Part shown: one piece after another, positions 46,183-57,162 of the stretch
How positions within the stretch are numbered: the first letter of the stretch is position 1
Layout: every line of letters starts with the position of its first letter
From: DASQPA01 sp963757335
GTDB lineage: Bacteria; Acidobacteriota; Thermoanaerobaculia; Multivoradales; UBA5704
DNA length: 64,000 nt
Reading direction: 5' to 3'
Assembly: GCA_963757335.1 (NCBI GenBank)
Contig: CAVWRJ010000013.1
Span: 682,001-746,000 of the forward strand
Position numbers and translations under genes: made by a program
Notes under the pieces: generated by a model
The model's database searches: none
Told to the model about the DNA's origin: nothing
What the model saw: only the letters and a program-made list of their open reading frames with translations

Positions 46183-46443
46183 GAAGGTAGGGGCGGCGAC
46201 ATGTAGCCAGGAGCGCAAGCCCCTGGTCAGGTAGTTTTCCAAAATTGAAGCCCCGGAGGGGCGACGGCAGTTCCAGGTCGCTGATTGCCGTCGCCCCTCC
46301 GGGGCTTTGAATTCAATGGTTTGACGAAACCAGGGGCTTACGCCCCTGGCTAAATGCCGTCGCCCCTCCGGGGCGAGTTTCCCATCGCATTCTTAGAGCC
46401 CTCGGCGCAAATAGCTCCGGCAAGTCGAATTTTTCACAAGCTC

Positions 46444-47949
46444 TCAGTCTTCCGGGAAAATCCCCTGTCCCGGCGCCAGGAGGGCCTCGGGGTCGAAGAT
46501 TCTCTTGGCGAGGACGAATTCGGGCCAGCGCGGGCCGAATTGGCGCCGCCAATCGTCCACGCTCATCGGCACCGAGTCGACGGGATAGAAAAAGCCGCCC
46601 ACGGTCCGTACCTTTTCGAACAGGGCGCGGTTGGCCGCCACCAACTCGGCCGAGCGCTCCGCTGTCGGCGGAATGGCGGTGCGCAGCAGCCCGAAGAGGA
46701 AGAAGGTGTCGCCGTCCGGGACCCGGAAGTTGGGGGCCTTGAAGCGGCTTCCCCGAAAGGGATAGATGAGGATGGGACCCTGTCCCAGATCGGCGGGATC
46801 GAGCGCCGCGAGCGTGCCGCCGATGAAGCTCTCGGCCTGGGCGGTCGGCACCAGCAGATCCATCCAGGGATGCGGGAAGGACCAGACGCCGAGCTGCTTG
46901 AGCAACGCAACCGTCGGCGCCAGGCGATTCAAGTAATCGAAGTAGGACAGGTCCTGCGAGGCCTGCTGGCCGGCCAGGAAACGAAGGCCGGAAAGCAGGG
47001 TGGCATCGTTCGGCTCGTGCCCCGGCAGAAAGCCTTTCGTAACCTCCAGCGAGTAGGTCCAGCCGCCCGCGCTGCCCGGCGCGGCGAAACCTTGCACGGT
47101 GTCGAAACGGCCGTTCTTTACGAGCGCCAGAAGATCCATCAGAAACACGTGGAGATCGGTGTACGGAAGCTGGTAGTAGCGGGTGCTCGGAGGGACCGGC
47201 ATCAGCCGTACCCGGGCGCGGACGATGACGCCGAACTGCCCGAGGCCGGAGCGCACCGCGTCGAAGAGCGGCCGGTTCTGGAGCGGCGAGCAGTCGACGA
47301 CCTCACCGCGGCCGGTGACCACCGTCATCGCCAGCACGTTGTCCACCTGCGGCCCGGCCCGGAAGGTCTGCGCGCCCACGCCTCCCACCGACAGCGTGCC
47401 GCCGATCGAAAGCTCGATGTAATCGTTGAGCGTCGGCGGCGCCAGGCCCAGGGGGATCGTCTGCGCCAGAAGCTCGCTCCAGCGCACCCCGCCGTCCACC
47501 AGGGCGTCGCCGGCGTTGACCTCGTGGATCGTCGCCAGGCTGGACAGGTCGATCACCACCCCGGCCGCGACCTGCGCCTGCCCCAGGGTACTGTGTCCCT
47601 GGCCGCGGGCCGCCACCTGGATGTCGTGCCGGCGGGCGAAGTCGATGAGCCGGGCGACGTCTTCGACCGAGCCCGGCCGCAGCACGGCCCGGGGCCTGCG
47701 GTGGATGGCATGGCCAAAGTCGTCCGCCGCGGCGGAGAGCGCCGCGTCGTCGGTGAGGATCTCGCCATCGAAGGGCGGGAATCCGGGGGCCAGCTTCGCC
47801 CTTCCACCCGCCAGCTCCGCTGCCGTGGCCCAGCTCTTCCGCTCGACGTCGAACCCGAGCACGGCGACCGCCGCCAGGGTCCCGCGCAGGAAGCTCCGCC
47901 GCGAAACCGGCGCGCGCTCTTCTCTGCTTTTTCTTGGGGTGTCCGCCAT
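46444..47949 (-). CDS. Tat-exported FAD-linked oxidoreductase, cytokinin-dehydrogenase-like
   Basis: A 501-residue periplasmic flavoprotein. Twin-arginine signal SRRSFLRGTLAAVAVLGF is at residues 16–33. The FAD-binding domain (PCMH type) has AARGQGHSTLG; His 119 in GHS corresponds to the covalent FAD-attachment site of plant cytokinin dehydrogenases. Further matches are LSIGGTLSVGGVGAQTFRAG, VDNVLAMTVVTGRGEVVDCS, and LGQFGVIVRARVRLMP. The C-terminal substrate domain ends VLAKRIFDPEALLAPGQGIF. Family membership is strong; the substrate in this organism is unknown, and related bacterial enzymes oxidise sugars or amines. The stop abuts the right end of MITE copy 2. Confidence 0.88.
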   Translation of the reverse strand: MADTPRKSREERAPVSRRSFLRGTLAAVAVLGFDVERKSWATAAELAGGRAKLAPGFPPFDGEILTDDAALSAAADDFGHAIHRRPRAVLRPGSVEDVARLIDFARRHDIQVAARGQGHSTLGQAQVAAGVVIDLSSLATIHEVNAGDALVDGGVRWSELLAQTIPLGLAPPTLNDYIELSIGGTLSVGGVGAQTFRAGPQVDNVLAMTVVTGRGEVVDCSPLQNRPLFDAVRSGLGQFGVIVRARVRLMPVPPSTRYYQLPYTDLHVFLMDLLALVKNGRFDTVQGFAAPGSAGGWTYSLEVTKGFLPGHEPNDATLLSGLRFLAGQQASQDLSYFDYLNRLAPTVALLKQLGVWSFPHPWMDLLVPTAQAESFIGGTLAALDPADLGQGPILIYPFRGSRFKAPNFRVPDGDTFFLFGLLRTAIPPTAERSAELVAANRALFEKVRTVGGFFYPVDSVPMSVDDWRRQFGPRWPEFVLAKRIFDPEALLAPGQGIFPED

Positions 47950-48049
47950 GTCTTTGCTCCTCCCTACGAGTCCACGCAAGGATAGCAGGGCAGGCTCATT
48001 CCTCGACGTGAAGGTAGACGAGGCCGAACGATTCAGTGGCTCTAAGCCA

Positions 48050-48245
48050 ACGCCCTAGTGGTTCGTCAGCCTTGGAATGATAGGGAGGGTCTTTCGCGTC
48101 GCTTGGTCCCGCAGGGCTTCCGCAGAAAGACTCGTACAGAAAGGCCTCGGCTTGAGAAGAGTCCTCGCCGAAGGGTCCCTCCCCCCTGGGCGGGCGGGTG
48201 GAAGGGGATGGGGGGAGGACAGGAGGGGGGTGGCATTGGGCACAG
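48050..48245. repeat. MITE-like repeat 2, partial copy
   Basis: Begins CCCTAGTGGTTCGTCAGCCT, TGGAATGA and continues collinear with 57446–57688 through GAAGAGTCCTCGCCGAAG and GGTGGAAGGGGATGGGGGGA to GGGGTGGCATT. The right inverted repeat is absent; the region runs into the 3' end of a histidine-kinase gene. Confidence 0.75.
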
Positions 48246-48260
48246 ACCGGAGACCTCCTA

Positions 48261-49409
48261 CTACCCCTGCAGCACTTCCTGCATCAACAGCATCAGCGCC
48301 TGGCTGCTGAACGGCTTCTTGAGGAAGCGGTAGGGCCCGTCGCCCAGGAGGGTCTCCTCGGCCACCATGTCCTCGGGGTAGCCGGTGGTGAAGATCACCT
48401 TGGTCTCGGTGCGCAGAGGGGTGAGGAGGCGGGCCAGCTCCTGGCCGCTCATGCCGGGCATCACGACGTCGGTGACGAGGAGGTGGATGGGGCCGTCGTG
48501 GCGGCTGGCGAGGTCCATCGCCTCGGCTCCGGAGGCCGCCGCGAGGACCAGGTAGCCGCGGTCCTCCAAGATCTCGGCGAGCGGCCGGCGGAGGTCCCCC
48601 TCGTCCTCGACGAGGAGGATGGTCTCCGCCCCGTGGAAGGGGGAGACGGCGGCGTCCCTCAGGGCGACATCGGCGACATCGACGCCATCGCCGCCAGGCC
48701 GGTCGGGGACCACCGGCTCGACCGTGGGCACGAGGATGCGGAAGGTCGATCCGTCGCCCGGCCGGCTCTCCACCTCGATTTTGCCGCCCGCCTGCTCGAT
48801 GACGTCCCGCGCCCAGGCGAGACCGAGGCCGAGGCCGCCCGCCTCCCAGGTGCTGTAGAGCGGCTCGAAGAGGTGGGCGAGCGCCTCTTCGCCGATGCCG
48901 CGGCCGGTGTCGGAAACCGTCAGCTGGACCCGGGGCTCGGGGGGCAGGGCGGCGGCGGTCGCGATGCGCAGCCGGCCGCCGTCGGGCATCGCCTCCCAGG
49001 CGTTGGCGGCGAGGGTGAGGAGGACCTGCTCCATCTGGAGCGGGTCCATGCGGACGGGGGGGAGGCCGGGGGTCATGTCGAGCACCAGCTCGATGCGCTC
49101 GGCGACGAGCTGGCGGACGCTCTCCCCCACCTCGACGACGACGCGGTTCAGGTCCAGGGCCCGCGGCCGCGGTTCGCGCTCGCGCCCGAAGGCGAGGAGC
49201 TGGCGCACCAGGGTGCCGCCGCGCTCGACCGCCGACTGCACCGCCGCCAGGTGCTTGCGGATGGGATCGGTCTCCGGCAGGCGGGAGAGCGCCAGCTCGG
49301 TGTCGCAGGCCATGGCGGTCAGGAGGTTGTTGAAGGAGTGCGCGACACCGCCCGCCAGGCGGCCGACGACCTGGGCCTCGGCCAGATCGCGCAGGCGCTC
49401 CTCGCTCAC
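48261..49409 (-). CDS. Hybrid histidine kinase – receiver (no PAS)
   Basis: About 382 residues: a kinase core with H-box GGVAHSFNNLLTAMA (residues 21–35), N-box ANAWEAMPDGGRLRI, G-box DTGRGIGEEALAHLFEP and GLGLGLAWA, then a receiver (ILLVEDEGDLRRPLAEILED, phospho-Asp in LLVTDVVMPGMSG, Lys in RFLKKPF). The residue after the H-box His is Ser, not the usual Asp/Glu. GTG 49409 is the assumed start; the frame is open upstream to 49508 with a coiled-coil sequence (IAELEGELALARRAL), so a longer form starting at CTG 49508 is possible. It follows the next hybrid kinase on the same strand. Confidence 0.82.
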   Translation of the reverse strand: MSEERLRDLAEAQVVGRLAGGVAHSFNNLLTAMACDTELALSRLPETDPIRKHLAAVQSAVERGGTLVRQLLAFGREREPRPRALDLNRVVVEVGESVRQLVAERIELVLDMTPGLPPVRMDPLQMEQVLLTLAANAWEAMPDGGRLRIATAAALPPEPRVQLTVSDTGRGIGEEALAHLFEPLYSTWEAGGLGLGLAWARDVIEQAGGKIEVESRPGDGSTFRILVPTVEPVVPDRPGGDGVDVADVALRDAAVSPFHGAETILLVEDEGDLRRPLAEILEDRGYLVLAAASGAEAMDLASRHDGPIHLLVTDVVMPGMSGQELARLLTPLRTETKVIFTTGYPEDMVAEETLLGDGPYRFLKKPFSSQALMLLMQEVLQG

Positions 49410-49512
49410 CCGCAGGGCACGGCGGGCGAGAGCGAGCTCCCCTTCGAGCTCCGCGATCCGCGCCGGGACACCCTGGGGGTGGATCTCGCCGCTCGCCAGA
49501 TCCGGCAGCCCG

Positions 49513-50793
49513 CTAATCTCCGCTCTCCAGGACCTCGCGCACCTTGGCGACGAGGGCGCGGCCGGTGAAGGGTTTCTTCAGGAGGGGCGCATCCTCCTGG
49601 GTCAGGGTGGCGCGCTCCTGCAGGCCGGCCGGGTAGCCGGTGGCGAAGAGCACCTTCATCTCCGGCCGCTCGAAGGCCAGCCGCTCGGCGAGCTCGACGC
49701 CGCTCATGCCGTTCATCAGGATGTCGGTCACCATGAGATGGATGGGCCCCTTGTGACGCCGGCAGAGGGCCATCGCCTGGGCGGCGTCAGCGGCCTCCAG
49801 CACCTGGTAGCCGCGGGCGCCGAGGATCTCGGCCTGGGGCTTCCTCACGTTCTCCTCGTCCTCGACGAGGAGGATGGTCTCCCAGGGGCCCGCGGCGCCG
49901 TCGGGGGTCTCGCCCGCGGCCCGCACCGCCGCTGTCGGCACCGGCAGGTGGATGAGGAAGGTCGTGCCCTGGCCGGGCTCGCTCTCGGCGAGAATCTGGC
50001 CGCCGCTCTGGTTGACGACCCCGTAGACCGTCGAGAGGCCGAGGCCGGCCGCCTCGAAGCCGCGCTTGGTGGTGAAGAAGGGCTCGAAGATCCGCCGCCG
50101 CACCTCCTCCTTCATCCCCGGCCCGGTGTCGCTCACTTCCAGGAGGACGTAGCGGCCGGGCGCCGTCCGCCAGGGGTTGACGAGGTCTTTCGCTTCCAGC
50201 GCGGCATTCGCCGTGCGCAGGCTGAAGCGGCCGCCCTCCGGCATCAGCTCGCGGGCGTTCGAGGCGAGGGAGAGCACCACCTGCTCGATCTGCTCGGGGT
50301 CGGCCTGGATGAGGTCGAGATCGGGATCGAGCTCGGTTTCGAGCTGGATGCCTTCGCCGAGCAGCCGGTGGAGGTTCTCCCCGAGGTCGCGGAGGAGCTG
50401 GTTGAGCTGCAGCGGCCGCGGGTGGAGGACCTGGCTGCCGCTGAAGGCGAGGAGCTGGCGTGCCAATTCGGCAGCCCGTTCCCCCACCTTCTCGATCTCC
50501 CGCAGATGCTTGCGCGCCGGGTCCTCGGCGGGAAGCCGGCTGAGGGCGAGCTCGGTCTCGAAGCCGATGGCGGTGAGATAATTGTTGAAGACGTGGGCGA
50601 TGCCGCCGGCGAGCGCGCTCATCGCCTCCATGCTGTACGCCTGCTCGCGGTTCGCCGAAGCGGGCTCGGCGGCCGCACCAGCCGCAGCCAGCTCGGCCAG
50701 AGGCATCGCCTCGCGGTCCTCTCGCGGGAGGTCCTCCACGGCGTGCAGGTCGCGCCGGCCATCCTTGCTCGGGGTCCAGATCGGCTGGCTCAT
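49513..50793 (-). CDS. Hybrid histidine kinase – receiver (no PAS)
   Basis: A 426-residue soluble kinase. H-box ALAGGIAHVFNNYLTAIG is near residue 70, N-box ASNARELMPEGGRFSL, G-boxes VSDTGPGMKEEVRRRIFEPF and GLGLSTVYGVV, and a C-terminal receiver with ILLVEDEENVRKPQAEILGA, VTDILMNGMSG and PLLKKPF. The residue after the phospho-His is Val. With no input domain it is likely to be controlled by partner proteins or by the adjacent CheB/CheR system. Starts at 50793 and is divergent from the cheB operon across a 418-bp gap containing an 8-bp tandem repeat. Confidence 0.85.
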   Translation of the reverse strand: MSQPIWTPSKDGRRDLHAVEDLPREDREAMPLAELAAAGAAAEPASANREQAYSMEAMSALAGGIAHVFNNYLTAIGFETELALSRLPAEDPARKHLREIEKVGERAAELARQLLAFSGSQVLHPRPLQLNQLLRDLGENLHRLLGEGIQLETELDPDLDLIQADPEQIEQVVLSLASNARELMPEGGRFSLRTANAALEAKDLVNPWRTAPGRYVLLEVSDTGPGMKEEVRRRIFEPFFTTKRGFEAAGLGLSTVYGVVNQSGGQILAESEPGQGTTFLIHLPVPTAAVRAAGETPDGAAGPWETILLVEDEENVRKPQAEILGARGYQVLEAADAAQAMALCRRHKGPIHLMVTDILMNGMSGVELAERLAFERPEMKVLFATGYPAGLQERATLTQEDAPLLKKPFTGRALVAKVREVLESGD

Positions 50794-51045
50794 AGGGTCG
50801 TGCTCCGTAGACGGCCACACGGCAGACGGGAGATCCGGGTGCCGGCACAGCCGTAAGACCTCGCCTCTTCGGGAGTCCCAGTGAGGGGCCTCTCCGGTCG
50901 GGGGCGGGACCTGGGGTCCTTGGTCATCCACTCAATTTCATATGCAGATTCCAGTCCAGCTTGCGGCGGCAGGGGCGGGCCCGCCGCACCCCGTTTCGCC
51001 ACCGCCGTGGCTCTCTGGCAACCCGAAGTCGTTTTATTCTGGTAG

Positions 51046-51123
51046 GTTGCACCGTTGCACCGTTGCACCGTTGCACCGTTGCACCGTTGCACCGTTGCAC
51101 CGTTGCACCGTTGCACCGTTGCA
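51046..51123. repeat. Octanucleotide tandem repeat, 9.75 copies
   Basis: GTTGCACC is repeated nine times without a mismatch, plus six bases of a tenth copy. It lies between the divergent hybrid-kinase and cheB genes and ends one base before a putative −35 box. Perfect short tandem repeats of this length change copy number by slippage, a known mechanism of phase variation. Confidence 0.97.
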
Positions 51124-51124
51124 G

Positions 51125-51153
51125 TTGTATTCATTCTGCAAACCCGCTATTCT
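51125..51153 (+). promoter_or_regulatory. Candidate promoter of the cheB–cheR–kinase operon
   Basis: TTGTAT (51125–51130) and TATTCT (51148–51153) are separated by exactly 17 bp, about 60 bp ahead of the cheB start. The −35 abuts the 8-bp tandem tract, so changes in copy number would move any upstream activator site relative to the promoter. Confidence 0.5.
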
Positions 51154-51211
51154 CGATTTGGGTCCCGCCGGGAAATGTGGGCGGGCAGTTTGGATTTGAG
51201 GGACCTCAGGA

Positions 51212-51840
51212 TTGACGCTCTCCAGCCGTCCGCAGCCCGATCCAGCGTTCTGGATCGTCGCGTTAGCCGCCTCTGCCGGAGGGCTCGCCGCCCTCTCCAC
51301 GGTGCTCTCCAACCTGCCGGAAGACTTCCCCGCTCCCATCGTCGTCGTTCAGCACCTCGACCCCAACCACAAGAGCTGGATGGCCGAGATCCTCTCCCGG
51401 CGGCTGGCGCTCGTCGTCCGGCAGGCCCAGGGGGGCGAGCTGATCCAGCCGGGGAGGGTCTATATCGCTCCGCCCGCCCGCCACCTGCTGGTCAATTCCC
51501 AGGGCGTCCTCTCGCTCTCCGACGCCGCCCTCGTGCGCTACGTCCGGCCCTCGGCGGATCTCCTCTTCTCCTCGCTCGCGGCGAGCTTCGGCCCGCACGT
51601 CATCGCCGTCGTCCTCTCCGGCACCGGCCGCGACGGCTCGGACGGGGTGAGGGACATCAAGCAGGAGGGCGGCACCGTCATCGCCCAGGACGAGGCCAGC
51701 TCCGAGTTCTTCGGCATGCCGGGGGCGGCGGTCGAGACCGGCGTCGTCGATTGGATTCTGCCGCTCTCGGCGATCGCGTCGGCCTTAGTCCAGCTCACCA
51801 CCGGCGATCCTGCCGCTTACGCCGCCGCGGAGAGGAAGGG

Positions 51841-51844
<4 letters not shown>
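51212..51844 (+). CDS. CheB-type methylesterase domain protein
   Basis: A 210-residue stand-alone CheB catalytic domain, without a receiver. The catalytic triad is visible: Ser 21 in AASAGG, His 48 in VVQHLDPNH, and Asp 141 in SGTGRDGSDG. CheB demethylates or deamidates glutamates on chemoreceptors. The start is TTG at 51212 with CAGGA upstream. The stop overlaps the cheR start as ATGA. No chemoreceptor gene is present nearby, so the target is unknown. Confidence 0.88.
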
Positions 51845-53774
<1,930 letters not shown>

Positions 53775-53778
<4 letters not shown>

Positions 53779-55562
53779 ATCGAGCCCACCCCAACGCCCA
53801 CCGGCGCCTGGAGGACTTCCGCGCTCGCCTGGAGGCTTTCGAGCACGACCTCGCCTCCGGCTCCCCGCCCAGGGACGAGGTGGCCCAGGCCCTCCACGAC
53901 CTCCAGATCGCCCTGGAGGAGGTCGAGGTGGCCGACGAGGAGATGGCCCTCCAGAACGAGGAGCTGCTGACGGTGCACGAGGCGCTCGAGGCCGAGCGCC
54001 AGCGCTACCGAGACCTCTTCGAGCTGGCGCCCGACGGCTACCTGGTGACCGACCTCGCCGGCACCATCAGGGAGGCCAACCGCGCCGCGGTGACCCTGCT
54101 CGGGGTCGACCCGGACGCGGCCCGCGGCAAGCCGCTGGCGGTCTTCGTCACGGCGGCCGACCGCTCCCGCTTCCGCGGCCTCTTCCCGCGCCTCCTCGCC
54201 GGCGAGCGGTTCGCCGACTGCGAGATGTCCCTGCACCCGCGGGGCCGGTCGGAGCTGCCGGCCCTCCTCACCGTGTCGCGCGAGGAGAGGCCGGGAGACG
54301 CGCCCGACCAGCTGCTGTGGATCGTCCGCGACATCTCCCGCGCCAAGGCCACCGAGCAGGCGCTCCGCGAGAGCGAGGAGCGCCTGCGCCACTCCCAGCG
54401 CCTGGAGGCGGTGGGGCGCCTGGCCGGCGGCATCGCCCACTCCTTCAACAACCTGCTGGCGGCGATCGCCTTCCACGTCGAACTCCTGGCCGACGGTCTC
54501 GGCGCCGGCGAGGAAGGGGAGGCGCTCCGCGACCACGCCGACGAGATCCGGATCGCCGGGGAGCGGGCGGCGGCGCTCGCCAGCCAGCTCCTCGCCTTCG
54601 GCAGAAAGCAGGTGCTCCAGCCGCGGGTGACCGCGCTCAACGAGGTCATCGCCAGCATGGAGCCGATGGTGCGCCAGCTGATCGGCGAGCAGATCGAGCT
54701 CGAAACCCGGCTCGACCCCGGGGCGGGGGCGATCAACGTCGACCTGGCGCAGTTGGAGCAGGTCCTCCTGAACCTCCTCGTCAACGCCCGCGACGCCATG
54801 CCCGACGGCGGCCGCTGCACGATCGAGACGACGGCGGTCGAGGCCGGGGAGAAGGATCCGGAGCGGCCGCTCGACATCCCCCCCGGCCCCTATGTCCGCC
54901 TGGCGATCGCCGACAGCGGGATCGGCATGGACGAAGAGACCCAGTCCCACATCTTCGAGCCCTTCTACACCACCAAGGAGCGGGAGAAGGGGACCGGTCT
55001 CGGGCTCGCCACGGTCTACGGCATCGTGCGCCAGAGCGGCGGCGACATGCGGGTCGAGAGCACGCCTGGGCAGGGCGCCCGCTTCGAGATCTACCTGCCC
55101 CGGGTAGCCGCGATCCCCGAGCCGCTGGCGCGCCGCCCCGCCTCGCGGTCGAAGCGCGGCGGCTCCGAGCTCATCCTGCTGGTCGAGGACGAGGAGAACA
55201 TCCGCGAGCCCGTCGTCGAGGTGCTCGGGGTGCAGGGCTACCGGGTGCTCGCGGCCGCCAACGGCGCCGAAGCCCTGGAGCTCGCCAAGCGGCAGAAGGA
55301 GCCCATCCACCTGCTGGTGACCGACGTCATCATGCCGGGGATGAGCGGCAGCCAGCTCGCCGAGCAGCTCGCCGCCTCCCGCCCGGAGATGAAGGTGCTC
55401 TACATCTCCGGCTACCCGGAGGACGCCATCGCCCGCCACGGCGTTCTCGAGCCCGGCGAGTTCTTCCTTCAGAAGCCGTTCCCCCCCAGCCTGCTCCTGC
55501 GCACCTTGAGAGAGGTGCTCGAGGGCCCGCCCCGGCAGTCGCCCGGGCTTAAAGACCGCTGA
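53775..55562 (+). CDS. PAS hybrid histidine kinase – receiver
   Basis: A 595-residue soluble kinase. A coiled coil (residues 15–78), a PAS domain (80–190, FELAPDGYLVTDLAGTIREA), H-box AGGIAHSFNNLLAAIAF (His near 223), N-box VNARDAMPDGGRCTI, G-boxes IADSGIGMDEETQSHIFEPF and GTGLGLATVYGIV, and a receiver at about 465–585 (LVEDEENIREP, VTDVIMPGMSG, LQKPF). Again the acidic residue after the phospho-His is Ser. It is the output kinase of the cheB–cheR operon by position. Confidence 0.9.
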
Positions 55563-55579
55563 AAGGCCGTTTCACCGCC

Positions 55580-56599
55580 ATGCCTGGACACGACATCATC
55601 GTCATCGGTGCCTCCGCCGGAGGGGTCGAGGCGCTCACCGAGATCATGGGTACCCTGCCGGTCGACCTGCCGGCAGCGATTTTCGTCGCCCTCCACCTGG
55701 GCCCCGGCCGGAGCTCCATGCCGGAGATCCTCACCCGGGCGGGGAAGCTCCCCGCCGGACACCCGGTCCACCGCGAGCCGATAAGGCGCGGCCGGATCTA
55801 CGTGGCGCCTCCCGACCGGCACCTGCGGGTGGGCAACGGGCAGCTGCTCCTCGAGCAGGGCCCCAAGGAGAACGGCCACCGGCCGGCCATCGACGTCCTC
55901 TTCCGCTCGGCGGCGCAGGTCTACGGCCCGCGGGTGGTGGGGGTCGTGCTCACCGGCAACCTGGACGACGGCACGGCGGGCCTCCTGGAGATCAAGAAGA
56001 TGGGGGGGCTCGCCGTCGTCCAGGATCCCGAAGAGGCCGACTATCCGGGGATGCCGAAGAACGCGGTCGAGAGCGTCTGTGTCGACCACGTGATGCCCCT
56101 GCCCGCGCTCGGGTCGCTCCTCGTCCGGCTGGCCGAAGAGCCGGTGCCCCCGGGACCGTCCGGAGACGGCGGGGAGCCCCTCTCCCAGGAATCCCAGGAG
56201 CCCAATGGTGGAAAGCGGTCGGCGGACGCTCCCGAGGGGTTCGGCGAGCTGCTCGGCGAATCGGGCGAGGACTTCGGCACCCCCTCCGGCTTCACCTGCC
56301 CGGACTGCGGCGGCGGCCTCTGGGAGTGGGAGCAGGAGGGGTTCCACCGCTACCGGTGCCGCACCGGCCACGCCTACTCGCCGGAGAGTCTGGGGGCCCT
56401 CCAGAAGGAGCGGGTCGACCTCGCCCTCGGGGCCGCTCAGCGGAGCCTCAAGGAGGGGGCCGACTTCGCCCGCCGCATGGCGCTCCGGATGCATGCCAAG
56501 GGTCTGCCCCTGATCGAGCAGCGCTACCTGGAACGCGCCGCGGAGGCCGAGAGAAACGCCCGGGTCCTCCGCACCCTCCTCCTCACCCAGATCGACTGA
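55580..56599 (+). CDS. CheB-type methylesterase with C-terminal zinc ribbon
   Basis: A 339-residue protein. A CheB catalytic domain (residues 4–195) has Ser 12 in GASAGG, His 39 in VALHLGPG, and Asp near 129–130 in LTGNLDDGTAG. A disordered linker (200–240) leads to CPDCGGGLWEWE and YRCRTGHAYSPESL, a zinc-ribbon-like segment, and a helical end. It begins 17 bp after the kinase gene and probably belongs to the same operon, giving two CheB proteins for one CheR. Confidence 0.87.
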   Translation: MPGHDIIVIGASAGGVEALTEIMGTLPVDLPAAIFVALHLGPGRSSMPEILTRAGKLPAGHPVHREPIRRGRIYVAPPDRHLRVGNGQLLLEQGPKENGHRPAIDVLFRSAAQVYGPRVVGVVLTGNLDDGTAGLLEIKKMGGLAVVQDPEEADYPGMPKNAVESVCVDHVMPLPALGSLLVRLAEEPVPPGPSGDGGEPLSQESQEPNGGKRSADAPEGFGELLGESGEDFGTPSGFTCPDCGGGLWEWEQEGFHRYRCRTGHAYSPESLGALQKERVDLALGAAQRSLKEGADFARRMALRMHAKGLPLIEQRYLERAAEAERNARVLRTLLLTQID

Positions 56600-56610
56600 A
56601 GAGCCGTTCT

Positions 56611-57162
56611 CTACTCGCCGGCCGCCAGCCGCGCCGACGGCGGCCGGCTCTCGTCCAGCCGGCGGAGCATCTTGGCGACCGCCCGGCAGGAGAGCTTGCG
56701 CACGCTCGACACGTTGTAGCCGAGGATCTCGGCGCACTGGGCGGTGCTGTAGCCGAAGAGGTAGCGGAGCGCGAGGAGGGCGCTGTGGCGGTCCTCCAGA
56801 CATTCGAAGAGCCGGTCTAAGTCCCAGAGCATCTCTTCCCGCTCCTGCTCGGGGGAGACCGGCTCGGAAAGCACCTCCAGGAAGACGGGATCGACCGCCT
56901 GCAACCGGCTGCCCTGCTTTTCCCGCCAGTAGATCGAGCACTTGTGGCGGAGCGTGCCGAGCAGCCACCCCTCCTTGAAGTAGATGTCGTCCCAGCGCTT
57001 GAAGGTGACGATCAGGGCCTCCTGCATGAGGTCCTCGGCATCCTGGTGGGGGACGCGGTACTGGGCGAAGACCCGCCGGACCTTCGGGCGGACGACTTCG
57101 ATCAGCTCGTCCATCGACGCCGGCCCGGAGGGCGAGCGCGGGGGTGGGGTGGCGTCATCCAT
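56611..57162 (-). CDS. ECF-type RNA polymerase sigma factor
   Basis: A 183-residue sigma factor. Region 2 is RRVFAQYRVPHQDAEDLMQE with ALIVTFKRWDDI, and region 4 is CLEDRHSALLALRYLFGYST with AQCAEILGYNVSSVRKLSCR. No anti-sigma gene is next to it. It is convergent with the second cheB gene (11 bp apart), so its link to the signalling island is positional only. Confidence 0.87.
   Translation of the reverse strand: MDDATPPPRSPSGPASMDELIEVVRPKVRRVFAQYRVPHQDAEDLMQEALIVTFKRWDDIYFKEGWLLGTLRHKCSIYWREKQGSRLQAVDPVFLEVLSEPVSPEQEREEMLWDLDRLFECLEDRHSALLALRYLFGYSTAQCAEILGYNVSSVRKLSCRAVAKMLRRLDESRPPSARLAAGE

Larger units (their letters stand above)
44466..46188 (-). mobile_element. Putative mobile element with paired DUF1670-type genes
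   Basis: This 1,723-bp block is absent from MITE copy 1 and interrupts copy 2, leaving a possible 2-bp AG duplication (44464–44465 and 46189–46190). Both ends carry the identical 15-mer CCGGACATATGTCTG around the palindrome GACATATGTC; read inward the ends are also inverted with 13 of 15 matching. Inside are only two overlapping genes on the minus strand, both of the same helix-turn-helix-rich family. No known transposase or recombinase motif is visible. The insertion is seen directly by comparison; mobility by its own proteins is inference. Confidence 0.65.
44421..46447. repeat. MITE-like repeat 1, copy 2, split by a 1.7-kb insertion
   Basis: Left end CTCAGAGGCTGTGAAAAAAT (44421–44440) and right end AATTTTTCACAAGCTCTCAG (46428–46447) are imperfect inverted repeats (about 15 of 20 match). 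The body (44421–44465 joined to 46189–46447) is homologous to copy 1 over about 240 bp, with the same hairpins. The join falls at the place where copy 1 reads CCCCGGAGGGGCGG. The split therefore documents a later insertion. Confidence 0.75.

Noticed and set aside
51046..51123. CRISPR array
   Set aside because: The 8-bp units are directly adjacent with no spacers, and no cas gene is in the window.
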